From Gammaproteobacteria bacterium (GTDB lineage: Bacteria > Pseudomonadota > Gammaproteobacteria > Chromatiales > Chromatiaceae), in NCBI GenBank assembly GCA_009908845.1, contig JAAAOQ010000064.1, positions 1 through 32,393 of the forward strand: DNA of 32,393 nucleotides. Reading direction: 5' to 3'. Shown piece by piece: positions 16,234-24,892 of this stretch (the stretch's first letter is position 1; every line of letters starts with the position of its first letter). The position numbers were made by a program, and so were the translations under genes. The notes beneath the pieces were generated by a model. That model saw only the letters and a program-made list of their open reading frames with translations. It was not told the DNA's origin and made no database searches.

Positions 16234-17232
16234 TCAGGCCCGGTTGGTCGCTGCGCGCGGTTCGCGCACGGCCGCTGGGTTCGCCGTGAGAGCCGATGGC
16301 TGTGGCCGCCCATGAGCGGAATCGCCGGCGCGGGCGGGCGCATGGAGGGGACGGGTGAAGATGCGCGTGACAGCATCCTCCATGCGATGCGCACAACGCT
16401 CGACGCGGCGCTCCAGCCAACTGTGCAGCAGCACCACCGGGATGGCGACGCTCAAGCCCGCCGCCGTTGTCAGCAGCGCCTGCCAGATCCCGCCCGACAA
16501 CAGCGCCGGATCGACCTGACTGCCCGCTGCGGCGAGCTGCCGAAACGCCTCGATCATCCCGAGAACGGTCCCGAGCAATCCGAGCAAAGGGCTCAGGGTC
16601 GCGATCACCTCCAGCGCGCGCAACCAGCTACGCAGTTGCTCGAGCTGCGCGGTCGCAGAGCGGGTGAGCTCCTCGCGGAGCAGTTCGAGGCCGTCTGCGG
16701 ACTGTGCCGGCGCTGCCTGGAGGCCGTTGATTGCTTGAACGACAAGGATTGCGCTGGGCTGGCGGCTATTGCCGATCGCCTGTAGGGCCGCGTCGGGATC
16801 GTCTTGATGCCAGCGCTCGAGCGCGGTCTCGACCGGCTGCCGCGCATCCACACGCAGCCGAGCGAACTGCCAGAGCTTTGCCAGCACGATGGTCAGCGCG
16901 GCGATGGACATGGCCGCCAACACCAACAGCACCGGACCTCCGTTACCAGCGAGATCGACCAGCGGGCTGAGGGTGTCTTGCAATACGGGGAGGTCAGGTG
17001 TGGCCGTGGGCGCTCCGGCATCCGACGCAGCCGTCTGGGCGCCATGCAGTCCGTCTGCTGGCTCGCTCGGCGCTGCGGCAGCATCGGTCTCGCCCGGCGG
17101 GTTCTCGTCGGCGCCGACAGCAGCCGGCTCAACCGATGTGCTGCGTGGCGCCTCGCTGATCGCGGCCCCGTCATTGGCCGTGGCCGACGCCTCATCGACG
17201 GTGGAGCGGGTTTCGTGTTGCTGATTACTCAT
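16234..17232 (-). CDS. exbB: ExbB/TolQ-type proton channel with long N-terminal extension
   Basis: This 332-residue MotA/TolQ/ExbB protein has three hydrophobic segments: one around residues 98-122 (GPVLLVLAAMSIAALTIVLA), and two around 205-232 (LSPLLGLLGTVLGMIEAF) and 248-275 (GGIWQALLTTAAGLSVAIPV). The latter two are the conserved channel-lining pair with the GTVxGM and the TTAAGLxxAIP motifs. The first ~90 residues are an acidic Ala/Pro/Glu-rich extension without a clear signal peptide, unusual for the family. It normally needs ExbD, which is not encoded here. It is divergent from the ZnuD-like receptor, with a Zur-like site between them, and upstream of tonB on the same strand. Confidence 0.9.
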   Translation of the reverse strand: MSNQQHETRSTVDEASATANDGAAISEAPRSTSVEPAAVGADENPPGETDAAAAPSEPADGLHGAQTAASDAGAPTATPDLPVLQDTLSPLVDLAGNGGPVLLVLAAMSIAALTIVLAKLWQFARLRVDARQPVETALERWHQDDPDAALQAIGNSRQPSAILVVQAINGLQAAPAQSADGLELLREELTRSATAQLEQLRSWLRALEVIATLSPLLGLLGTVLGMIEAFRQLAAAGSQVDPALLSGGIWQALLTTAAGLSVAIPVVLLHSWLERRVERCAHRMEDAVTRIFTRPLHAPARAGDSAHGRPQPSALTANPAAVREPRAATNRA

Positions 17233-17396
17233 CGTGTGCGCACAAACTGCCTCGCGTTGCGCTAGACCGGCCTGAAGGATCTGGCCTGGAGGATCTACTG
17301 ACTGGATGTTGGCCGAGTCTGCGGGAAGGTGTGCCGAGGAACGGCACCACCGAGTTGTCGAGAAAGCAACGACTGTTGCTTCGGCGTCGCATGGTT

Positions 17397-17419
17397 GATA
17401 TGTTATACCATGTTTTGAT
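17397..17419. promoter_or_regulatory. Predicted Zur operator, exbB/znuD divergent promoter
   Basis: The core ATGTTATACCAT (17400-17411) is one mismatch from the palindrome ATGTTATAACAT and shares 11 of 12 bases with the site at 12621. It lies 40 bp before the receptor start (17459) and 165 bp before exbB. A repressor bound here could control the receptor and perhaps exbB-tonB. Confidence 0.65.
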
Positions 17420-17458
17420 GATTCTAAACCCCGCTGCTGTTCGATGAGGTCAATCCCA

Positions 17459-19564
17459 ATGCGAAACCTGACTCTAGACCTGCTGATCGGGTCGCTGCTT
17501 GGCGGCGTCGCCGCGCCCGTGCTCGCTCAGCCGATGAGCGATGGTCAACCCTTGTCGGTTGAACTCGACGCCATCGAGGTGACGGCCGGTGTGCCGGTGC
17601 CGGGTGACCCGATGTTGCAAGCCGCCAACGTCAATGTGCTGGCCGGCGAAGACCTCCGCCGCCGCGAGCGTTTTACCATCGGCGAGACCCTTGACGCGCT
17701 ACCTGGCGTTGCTTCGATCACGGCGGGCAGCACGGTTGGCAAGCCGGTGGTGCGAGGGCTCACCGGAAACCAGATTCAAGTGTTATCGAACGGGATTGGC
17801 GTCGATTATCAGCAGTATGGCGCGCGCCATCCGCCGAATATCGACCCCTTCCTCGCCGGACGCATCGAGGTGGTGCGTGGCGCGTCCAGTCTGCTCTACG
17901 GCTCCGGCGCCTTGGGTGGGGCCATTGATGTGCAGGCGCCGGCCTTCGAGTTTACGCCGCAGGGCGAAAGCGAAGCCGTTGCCGACACGCTCTTCGCCTA
18001 TCACAGCAATAACGCCCAATGGGACACCGGCGCCAAGGCGCGGGCAAGCAGCGATTGGCTGAGCGTCGATGCCGGCGTGATGCGCCGCTCTGCGGGCAAT
18101 CTCAACACACCCAACGCGAAGACAGCGGCCGAGTCCGGTAATCCGAGTGACCCCAAGTTCACCGGCGAGCTGCCGTTCACCGATTTCGATCAGCTCAACG
18201 CGCAGTTCGGGGTCGGTATGCTGACCGACATCGGCGAACTCGGCCTCCGCTACAACCAGTGGAACAACGAGAACAACTTCCTGCTACCGAATGGTAAAGG
18301 GATTGGACTCTGGCTGCGCAACGATCAGCTTCAGTTCACCGGCGCCCTGCCGCTCGCCTCGGGCTGGGAGCTGAAGCCGACCCTGTCCTGGCAGCGCAAC
18401 CTGCGCCGCGCCAACAGTGCCGGGACGCCGCTGAGCTCCGGCTACGATGGCACCGTTCACTTGGAGTTCGATCGCTATGTCGCGCGCTTGGAGGCGATTC
18501 ACGGCGCGCTCGGGCCGTTTGACGGCGGCACCCTCGGTGTCGAGTACACGAAGAAGACCCAAGACTCGCGCGGCACCACGGTGCTGGCGCCTGGCGGCGA
18601 GGTCAGCAATCTGGCGCTGTTCGCGTTCGAGAGCAAGGACATCGGCGCCTGGACGCTGCAGGCGGGGCTGCGCCATGACTGGCACTCGGTGACCGGCGAC
18701 GCCGGCCGGACCCGGGCGCCGGTCGATTTCGTCGGTCGCGATTCGCACGATTTTGCGGTCTTCACCGGCTCGCTCGGCGCCGTTTATCGGCTCACCGATC
18801 AGGTCGCTATCGCCTCGAATATCAGTCGGGGTTTCCGCGCGCCAAGCCTGTTCGAGCTCTACGCCGATGGCGTCCATGGCGGTGTCGCGGCTATCCAAGA
18901 GGGTAATCCCGACCTGGAGCCAGAGAAGTCCATCAACGTCGATCTCGGGCTGCGCTGGAACACGCCGCGGCTGCAGGGCAGCGCGACGGTCTATCGCAAC
19001 GCCATCAGCGATTACATCTTCCTGCAGGATACCGGTGTGTCTCGGGACGGCTTGCCGGTCTTCGCCTATCAGCAGAACGACGCCCTGCTGACAGGCCTGG
19101 AGTTGGAAGCGCGTTGGCAGGTCACCGATCAGCTCGAGCTCGGCGGCACCTTGGATCTGGTGCGCGGCACCAATGACCTCACCGATGATGATCTTCCGTT
19201 GCTGCCCGCCGACTCCCTGCGCCTCGAGGCGACCTATCGCTTCGCCGAGCGGGGACCGATTCGCGAGCCCTATCTGACCCTTGGCATGCGTCACGCGGCA
19301 GCGAAGGACGCGGCGCCCGGCGAGCCGTTCGCACAGTTCGACCGGCTGCCGTTCGGGACCGCCTCGACCGATGCCTACACGCTCGCCGACCTGGACCTGG
19401 GCTTTGCGTTCCGCGCCTTCGGCAACCGCTTGGCCCGGGTCGATCTGGCGGTGCGCAACCTGTTCGATACCGAGTACCGAGATTTCCTCGATACCTATAA
19501 GGGCTATGCACTGAGTCCGGGGCGCGATGTCCGCATTAGCTTGAGCGTGCCTTTCGGCGGTTAG
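17459..19564 (+). CDS. znuD: ZnuD-like TonB-dependent zinc receptor
   Basis: This 701-residue receptor is read from ATG 17459, preceded by GAGG at a good distance (ATG 17444 is an alternative). A signal peptide ends near VLAQP. The TonB box region LDAIEVTAG is followed by the plug with RFTIGETLDALPGVASI, KPVVRGLTGNQIQVLSNGI and the GARHPPNIDPFLAGRIEVVRG segment. The barrel contains the family motifs SRGFRAPSLFELYADGVHG and GNPDLEPEKSINVDLGLRW and ends in ISLSVPFGG. These match the ZnuD class of zinc (or zinc/heme) receptors known from Neisseria. A Zur-like site lies 40 bp upstream and exbB/tonB are divergent, so zinc uptake is well supported by context. The terminal residues are Gly-Gly rather than the usual aromatic. 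Confidence 0.85.
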   Translation: MRNLTLDLLIGSLLGGVAAPVLAQPMSDGQPLSVELDAIEVTAGVPVPGDPMLQAANVNVLAGEDLRRRERFTIGETLDALPGVASITAGSTVGKPVVRGLTGNQIQVLSNGIGVDYQQYGARHPPNIDPFLAGRIEVVRGASSLLYGSGALGGAIDVQAPAFEFTPQGESEAVADTLFAYHSNNAQWDTGAKARASSDWLSVDAGVMRRSAGNLNTPNAKTAAESGNPSDPKFTGELPFTDFDQLNAQFGVGMLTDIGELGLRYNQWNNENNFLLPNGKGIGLWLRNDQLQFTGALPLASGWELKPTLSWQRNLRRANSAGTPLSSGYDGTVHLEFDRYVARLEAIHGALGPFDGGTLGVEYTKKTQDSRGTTVLAPGGEVSNLALFAFESKDIGAWTLQAGLRHDWHSVTGDAGRTRAPVDFVGRDSHDFAVFTGSLGAVYRLTDQVAIASNISRGFRAPSLFELYADGVHGGVAAIQEGNPDLEPEKSINVDLGLRWNTPRLQGSATVYRNAISDYIFLQDTGVSRDGLPVFAYQQNDALLTGLELEARWQVTDQLELGGTLDLVRGTNDLTDDDLPLLPADSLRLEATYRFAERGPIREPYLTLGMRHAAAKDAAPGEPFAQFDRLPFGTASTDAYTLADLDLGFAFRAFGNRLARVDLAVRNLFDTEYRDFLDTYKGYALSPGRDVRISLSVPFGG

Positions 19565-19744
19565 ACTGCCTACGACTGAGCCGAGAACGCTGCGCAGAAC
19601 CTGGATGTGAAGACCTCGCCCTGGCGGGCCACGAAAACCGCGCGGCCGGGGGCGCGGTAGCGCCGGGAACGCTGCCTCAGACCGCCCTGTGCGCGTCCCC
19701 AAGCTCGCGGCGCAGCTGCTCGGCCGCCCCCGCGACAATGCGGG

Positions 19745-20785
19745 TCAGCCGCCCGTCATGCTCATGCGGCGAAACGCAATGGGCGCGATGCCCGGGCCGA
19801 GGTCGCAGCCTTCCGGCTTGAGCCCCATCGCCGCGGTGATCGCATTCCGCAAACAGGTTATGTCGCCGGAGTGGGCACGCAGCAGCGCGCGCAGATCGAG
19901 CGAGTGCTCGTTGCCGAGGCAGAGCAGGAGCCGTCCCTCGGCCGTGACGCGCACGCGGTTGCAGTCGTTGCAGAAGTTGTGGCTTCGAGGGGAGATCAAG
20001 CCGAGGCGCGTCTGCGAGCCCGGGATGCGGTAGTAGCGTGCCGGGCCGCCGGTGGTTTCGGTGGTCGGGATCAGGCTCAGCTTCGCCGCGAGCTCCTCGC
20101 GAATGCGATCGGTCGGGTAGTAGGTCTCGGCTCGGTCATGCTCGCCGATCGTACCGAACGGCATCTCTTCGATGAAGCTGAGATTGATCCCCTTGGCGAG
20201 CGCGAAGCGGGCCAGATCGAGGATCTCGTCGTGGTTGCGGCCTTTGAGGATCACGGCGTTGAGCTTGATCCGCTCGAAGCCGGCAGCGATCGCGGCATCG
20301 ATACCGTGCAGCACCTGCGCAAGATCGCCGGTGCGGGTCAGGGATCGGAAGCGTTCCGGGCGCAGGCTGTCGAGACTGATGTTGATGCGGCGAACGCCCG
20401 CTTCGCGCAGCGGGACCGCGAGCCGCTCGAGCTGCGCCCCGTTGGTCGTAATCACCAGCTCGCAGAGGCCGGGGAGGGACGCGATCCGACGCATCAGCTC
20501 GATGGCGCCACGTCGCATGAGAGGCTCCCCGCCCGTGAGCCGGATCTTGTGGACGCCGAGGTCCGTGAACGCCGCGGCCACAGCAGCCAACTCGTCTAGC
20601 GACAACAGCCGATCCGGGCGGGCAAAGCGCGTGTCCGACGTCATGCAGTAAATGCAGCGAAAATTGCAGCGGTCCGTCAGGGATAGGCGCAGGTACGTGA
20701 TGCGTCGGCCGAACCGATCGATCAGCCCCGCCCGTGGACGGGTACCAAACCGAGGCCGTTGGGTCTGCATGTCAGGGGGCGTCAT
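19745..20785 (-). CDS. moaA: GTP 3',8-cyclase, molybdenum cofactor synthesis
   Basis: This is a 346-residue radical SAM enzyme that converts GTP to 3',8-cyclo-GTP, the first step of molybdopterin synthesis. The N-terminal SAM cluster is in DRCNFRCIYC (CxxxCxxC) and the C-terminal cluster in FCNDCNRVRVTAEGRLLLC (CxxC-x13-C). LTGGEPLMR and ISLDSL are conserved, and the protein ends in Gly-Gly (SMTGG), which the family needs for activity. ATG 20785, with GGAG upstream, is chosen; the frame runs open to a TTG at 20905 but without family resemblance. A TATAAT on the minus strand at 20941-20946 may be its -10. It is divergent from the molybdoenzyme operon and presumably helps supply its cofactor. 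Confidence 0.93.
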   Translation of the reverse strand: MTPPDMQTQRPRFGTRPRAGLIDRFGRRITYLRLSLTDRCNFRCIYCMTSDTRFARPDRLLSLDELAAVAAAFTDLGVHKIRLTGGEPLMRRGAIELMRRIASLPGLCELVITTNGAQLERLAVPLREAGVRRINISLDSLRPERFRSLTRTGDLAQVLHGIDAAIAAGFERIKLNAVILKGRNHDEILDLARFALAKGINLSFIEEMPFGTIGEHDRAETYYPTDRIREELAAKLSLIPTTETTGGPARYYRIPGSQTRLGLISPRSHNFCNDCNRVRVTAEGRLLLCLGNEHSLDLRALLRAHSGDITCLRNAITAAMGLKPEGCDLGPGIAPIAFRRMSMTGG

Positions 20786-21149
20786 CAGGCCATGCTCCGC
20801 GTTCGATTCGCCACTCGCTGAAGAGTAGCAGAGCCGGGCGCCACGCTGACCGCCTACCCGGACCGTGCCATCCTGCTCGACTCCTGGCAGGTCGTTTGCG
20901 CTCAATGCTCGGCGACTTGGCTTGGCGGCCTGCCTATTGAATTATAAATCAAAGACTTGAGGTCTCTCTCCGCCGGCCCAGGGAACGCCCCTCGCGACGC
21001 CGCCGAGTCCCTTCCGAACGTTCGCGTTACATCGCATTCACATTTTTCTACCCGTTGTTCACAGGGCCTCGGAACCCTGTTTACGCCTCCTCGCTATAAC
21101 ACCTGCTAGACCGGCAAGTGACGCACCGAGAACGGGGAGGTCCCTGACG
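20786..21149. other. Divergent promoter region moaA / Mo-enzyme operon
   Basis: This 364-bp region holds a good minus-strand -10 for moaA (TATAAT, complement of 20941-20946) and, on the plus strand, the repeated-box promoter described at 21026-21100. If moaA starts at 20785 its leader is about 150 nt; I could not fold a convincing molybdenum-cofactor riboswitch in it. Confidence 0.55.
21026..21100 (+). promoter_or_regulatory. Tor-box-like promoter module 1 (Mo-enzyme operon)
   Basis: Direct repeats ATTCAC (21036-21041), GTTCAC (21057-21062) and GTTTAC (21079-21084) are spaced 21 and 22 bp apart. A -10 hexamer TATAAC follows at 21095-21100, ten bases after the last box, and an extra half-site GTTAC lies ten bases before the first. 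The same boxes at the same spacing recur at 28221 and 32100. The tract CTACCCGTTGTTCAC around the second box is the best conserved part. The probable ligand is the TorR-like regulator encoded at 27389-28126; E. coli tor boxes (CTGTTCATAT) are similar direct repeats. Confidence 0.75.
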
Positions 21150-23882
21150 ATGAAAATGCTCGACCGGCGCGAGTTCCTGCGCACGACCACGCTCTCCTGC
21201 GTCGGTGTCTTGGCGAGTGGCCAGACTTGGGCCCTGAACGCCTTGAAACCCATCGCCGATCCCCTCGGCAGCGAATACCCCTATCGCGGCTGGGAGGATC
21301 TCTACCGCAACGAATGGACCTGGGATCGCATCGGCTACGCGGCGCACTGCATCAATTGTTTAGGTAACTGTGCTTGGCAGGTGTTCGTCAAAGACGGCAT
21401 CGTGCTCCGTGAGGAACAGCTCGCCGAGTATCCGCAGATCAATCCCCGCGTGCCCGATGCGGACCCACGCGGCTGCCAGAAGGGCGCGATCCATTCGGCG
21501 GCGATGTACGAGGGGGATCGCATCCACTACCCGATGAAGCGCGTCGGGGCGCGCGGCGAGGGCAAGTGGCAACGCCTGTCCTGGGACCAGGCCGCCACCG
21601 AGATCGCCGACAAGGTGCTCGACATCTTCGAGCACCACGGCCCCGGACAGCTGATGACTCACACCGGAAGCGGCAATCTGAGCCATGTGCGGCTGGCCGC
21701 GCCCTATCGACTGGCCTCGCTGCTGGGCGGCGTGCAGCTCGACATCTTCACCGATGTCGGCGACCTCAACACCGGCGCCCACCTAGCCTATGGCGATCCA
21801 TTGCAGAGCTTCACGTCGGACGCCTGGTTCGACGCCGATTACATCATGCTGTCGCTGATCAATCCGAACGCGACGCGCATACCGGACGCGCATTTCATTT
21901 GGGAGGCCCGTTGGAATGGGGCCCGGGTGGTGAGCATCGCGCCAGACTACAACCCGAGCTCGGTGCACGCCGACCTCTGGATACCGATGAAGCCAGGCGC
22001 CGATCCATTCTTCAACATGTCGCTGGCACAGGTCATTCTGGAAAAAGGCCTGTACAAGGCGGACTTCATCAAGGAGCAGACCGACCTGACGTTGCTGGTG
22101 CGCGAGGACAACCACCGCCTGCTGCGGCAGAGCGACTTGGTCGCCGACGGCAAGGACGACGTCTTCTACCTCTGGGATCAGCGCTCACAGCAGGCCGTAC
22201 CAGCCCCCGGCTCGATGGGTAGCGAGAAGCGCTCGATCGCGCTCGAGTGTCTGGACCCGGCGCTTGAGGGGACCTTCGAGGTCACGGGGATCGCTGTACG
22301 CCCGGCCTTTGAGCACATGCGCGCCGAGGCCATGCGGTGGACCCCGGAGGTCACCCAAGAGGTGACCGGCGTACACCCGAATATCGTCCGCCAGGAGGCC
22401 TGGCACCTGGCTACCGCGCGAAAGGCCGTGCTGCTGAACGGTTTCAATATCGGTCGCTACAGCAACGGTCTCTACACCGGCTGGGCGCAAACCCTGCTAC
22501 TGGCCCTGACTGGCCACGGCGGCCCAAGCGGTGGCCTCGACACCTCGTGGATTGAATGGAGCCAGCCCAAGCTCCTGGCGCTGGCCCTGTTTGACTTCCA
22601 GAAGCTCCCGCGCCTGGAGGCGGGCGGTCTGGGCGAGTTCATGCGCGGCGAGATGTTCCGCGAGGCCAAGGAGCACTATGACCCGGTCAAGCTGAAGGAC
22701 CGCGTCGGCTTCGACATCGACGAGCTGCTGGAGATGATCCAAGAGAGCATCGACGACCAGGGAATGCCCTACCACGGCAAGGTCAAAGGCATGATCTCGA
22801 TAGCCGACAACAAGTTCCGACGCAACAAGGGCACCGACCGCTACCGCGAGCGCATTTTGGAGGAGGTCGAGGAGCTCTTCGTCGATGTCAATGTGCGCAT
22901 GGACTCGACCGCCGAGTGGGCCGATTATGTCCTGCCGGCGGCCAGCCACTACGAGGCATGGGACTTGCGCTCGGTGGGCTTCCACCGCTTCGTCAATGTC
23001 TTCACGGCGCCGGTCGAACCGATCGGCGAGGCCAAGCCGGACTGGGACATCATGGCCTTGCTGGCACGCAAGATCCAGGATCGCGCTATTGCCCGCGGGA
23101 TCGGGTCGATCCAAGACGGTGATGTCACACGCGACCTCGATCGGATTTATGACGACTTCACGATGGAGGGTTCGCTCGCGTCCCAGGAAGATGCGGTCCG
23201 TTGGCTGGTCGATAACAGCCCCGAGATCGACGGTCCCCTCGAGGAGGGCGCCAAGCGCGGCTTTTTTATCCTCAACGAGCAGGGTGGTCCCGCCCACAGT
23301 CCGCTGCATGCAGACAAGCCCGTGCATCCCTTCGAGCGCCAGGTTGTCGATAAGACCCCGTATCCGACGCTGTCCGGGCGCATCACCTTCTATTGCGACC
23401 ACGACCGCTTCATTCGACTCGGCGCCCGCGTGCCGACGGCACGCCACCATGCCGGGCGCGACGCCTCCCATCACCCGCTAAGCTTCTACACGCCGCACAC
23501 CCGCTGGGGCATCCACAGCAACTGGCGCTCGAACAAGTACATGATGCGCCTCCAGCGTGGCGAACCGAACCTCTATATCAGCCCGCAGCTGGCCGCGCGC
23601 AAGGGCATTGCCGACGGCTCTCGCGTGCGCGTCTTCAACGGGATCGGCGAGTTCTTCGCGCAGGCGAAGTTCTATCCGAGCCTGCCCGCCGATGCGCTGA
23701 TGATGGAACACGGGTGGGAGCCACATCAGTACGAGCAGCGCAAGCCGCTCAACAACGTCACCGCCACCATCCTCCAACCGCTCGAGCTCGTCGGCAACTG
23801 GGGCCACCTGAAGTTCGCCCTGTGGAAGTGGAACGCGAACCAGCTGGCGCACGAAAGCAGCGTCGACATTGAGCGGGCCTGA
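21150..23882 (+). CDS. Type II DMSO-reductase-family molybdenum enzyme, catalytic alpha subunit
   Basis: This 910-residue subunit has a twin-arginine signal DRREFLRTTT (Arg6-Arg7), so it is exported folded to the periplasm. The FS0 cluster is bound by His66, Cys70, Cys74 and Cys109 in H-x3-C-x3-C form, a hallmark of the type II group (SerA, ClrA, DdhA, EbdA, PcrA, NarG). The segment DVGDLNTGAHLAYGD (Asp205) aligns with the region that supplies the Mo-coordinating Asp, followed by AWFDADYI, NPNATRIPDAHF and DYNPSSVHADLWIP. A molybdopterin-binding C-terminal domain follows (FYTPHTRWGIHSNWR). GGGGAGG precedes ATG 21150. The ABDC gene order matches ser, clr and ddh operons. The substrate cannot be assigned; a dehydrogenase feeding a c-type cytochrome or a reductase of an oxyanion are both possible. 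Confidence 0.88.
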   Translation: MKMLDRREFLRTTTLSCVGVLASGQTWALNALKPIADPLGSEYPYRGWEDLYRNEWTWDRIGYAAHCINCLGNCAWQVFVKDGIVLREEQLAEYPQINPRVPDADPRGCQKGAIHSAAMYEGDRIHYPMKRVGARGEGKWQRLSWDQAATEIADKVLDIFEHHGPGQLMTHTGSGNLSHVRLAAPYRLASLLGGVQLDIFTDVGDLNTGAHLAYGDPLQSFTSDAWFDADYIMLSLINPNATRIPDAHFIWEARWNGARVVSIAPDYNPSSVHADLWIPMKPGADPFFNMSLAQVILEKGLYKADFIKEQTDLTLLVREDNHRLLRQSDLVADGKDDVFYLWDQRSQQAVPAPGSMGSEKRSIALECLDPALEGTFEVTGIAVRPAFEHMRAEAMRWTPEVTQEVTGVHPNIVRQEAWHLATARKAVLLNGFNIGRYSNGLYTGWAQTLLLALTGHGGPSGGLDTSWIEWSQPKLLALALFDFQKLPRLEAGGLGEFMRGEMFREAKEHYDPVKLKDRVGFDIDELLEMIQESIDDQGMPYHGKVKGMISIADNKFRRNKGTDRYRERILEEVEELFVDVNVRMDSTAEWADYVLPAASHYEAWDLRSVGFHRFVNVFTAPVEPIGEAKPDWDIMALLARKIQDRAIARGIGSIQDGDVTRDLDRIYDDFTMEGSLASQEDAVRWLVDNSPEIDGPLEEGAKRGFFILNEQGGPAHSPLHADKPVHPFERQVVDKTPYPTLSGRITFYCDHDRFIRLGARVPTARHHAGRDASHHPLSFYTPHTRWGIHSNWRSNKYMMRLQRGEPNLYISPQLAARKGIADGSRVRVFNGIGEFFAQAKFYPSLPADALMMEHGWEPHQYEQRKPLNNVTATILQPLELVGNWGHLKFALWKWNANQLAHESSVDIERA

Positions 23883-23901
23883 GCCCCAGGAGCACCCACC
23901 G

Positions 23902-24888
23902 ATGACCAACCAATCCAAGCGCCAGCTGCGCATGGTCATGGACCTCAACAAGTGCATCGGCTGCCACACCTGCACCTCGGCCTGCAAGCTGATGTGGACG
24001 AATCGCAACGGCCGCGATTACATGTACTGGAACAACGTAGAGACCCGCCCCGGCGCAGGCTATCCGCGCGACTTTCAGGACAAGGGCGGCGGCTTCGACG
24101 AGAACGGCCGGCTCAAGCTCGGCGAGACGCCGCCGCTCGAGGACTATGGCATCCCCTGGGAGTACAACTACGAGGGCAGCCTGATCAACGGCAGCGACCC
24201 CAGCCTGCGCCCCAACGTGAAGCCGAGTTGGGGTGCGAACTGGGATGAGGACAAGGGCGACGGGGAGTACCCGAACAGCCATTATTTCTACCTGCCAAGG
24301 CTCTGCAACCACTGCAGCAATCCGGCCTGTCTGGCGGCCTGTCCACGCCATGCGATCTATAAACGCCAGGAGGACGGCATCGTCCTGGTCGATCAGGCCC
24401 GCTGCCGCGGTTACCGCTATTGCGTCACCGCTTGTCCGTACAAGAAGGTCTACTTCAACGAGCAGATCGGCAAATCAGAGAAGTGCCTCTTTTGCTATCC
24501 GCGTGTTGAGAAGGGGCTGCCGATGGCCTGTGCCCGTCAATGCGTTGGACGCATCCGTTGGGTCGGCTACGCGGACGACACCGAGGGCGCGGTGCATCTG
24601 CTGGTGGAGAAATATCGGGTTGCCTTACCGTTGCTCGCCGATCGTGGCACCCGTCCGAACGTCTTCTATGTCCCGCCCGACTCGCCGCTGCGGATCGGGA
24701 CCGACGGTGCACCGGAGGCAAAGCGGCGCATTCCGATCGAGTACTTGGAAGGACTGTTCGGACCGCGTGTCGGGGAGGTGCTCGAGACCCTGGCCGCCGA
24801 GCGCGCGCGCAGGGCGCGCGGTGAATCCTCCGAGCTGATGGATCTCCTCATCGGCTACCGCCACAAGGAATTCTTCAAATTGGGGTAA
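23902..24888 (+). CDS. Four-cluster Fe-S beta subunit of the Mo enzyme
   Basis: This 328-residue electron-transfer subunit starts at ATG 23902 with an AGGAG site 19 bp after the alpha stop. Four Cys groups are visible: CIGCHTCTSACK, CNHCSNPACLAACPRHA, CRGYRYCVTACPYKK and CLFCYPRV...CARQCVGR. In the third group a Tyr replaces the second Cys (CRGYRYC), as Trp does in NarH, which implies one [3Fe-4S] and three [4Fe-4S] clusters. It lacks its own signal peptide and should travel with alpha through Tat. It carries electrons between the alpha FS0 cluster and the gamma heme. NarH, SerB, DdhB and EbdB are its relatives. Confidence 0.92.
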   Translation: MTNQSKRQLRMVMDLNKCIGCHTCTSACKLMWTNRNGRDYMYWNNVETRPGAGYPRDFQDKGGGFDENGRLKLGETPPLEDYGIPWEYNYEGSLINGSDPSLRPNVKPSWGANWDEDKGDGEYPNSHYFYLPRLCNHCSNPACLAACPRHAIYKRQEDGIVLVDQARCRGYRYCVTACPYKKVYFNEQIGKSEKCLFCYPRVEKGLPMACARQCVGRIRWVGYADDTEGAVHLLVEKYRVALPLLADRGTRPNVFYVPPDSPLRIGTDGAPEAKRRIPIEYLEGLFGPRVGEVLETLAAERARRARGESSELMDLLIGYRHKEFFKLG

Positions 24889-24892
24889 TGCC

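Noticed and set aside
18284-19738. Long open frame antisense to the ZnuD-like receptor (484 codons); similar ones at 22497-23474 and 8574-9491
   Set aside because: These are open only because GC-rich codon use removes stops on the other strand; the translations show no domain motif, and the sense genes are unmistakable.
19565-19744. Possible small gene in the gap after the receptor (minus-strand peptide LTRIVAGAAEQLRREL)
   Set aside because: It has no start codon of its own outside moaA, no ribosome site and no recognised family.
20786-20934. Possible molybdenum cofactor riboswitch in the moaA leader
   Set aside because: The leader length would allow it, but I could not find the conserved helices; a covariance-model search is needed.
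20949-20960. TCAAAGACTTGA, considered as an FNR/Crp-type site upstream of the Mo operon
   Set aside because: The half-sites are in the opposite order to TTGAT-N4-ATCAA, and it sits more than 80 bp upstream of the box module.
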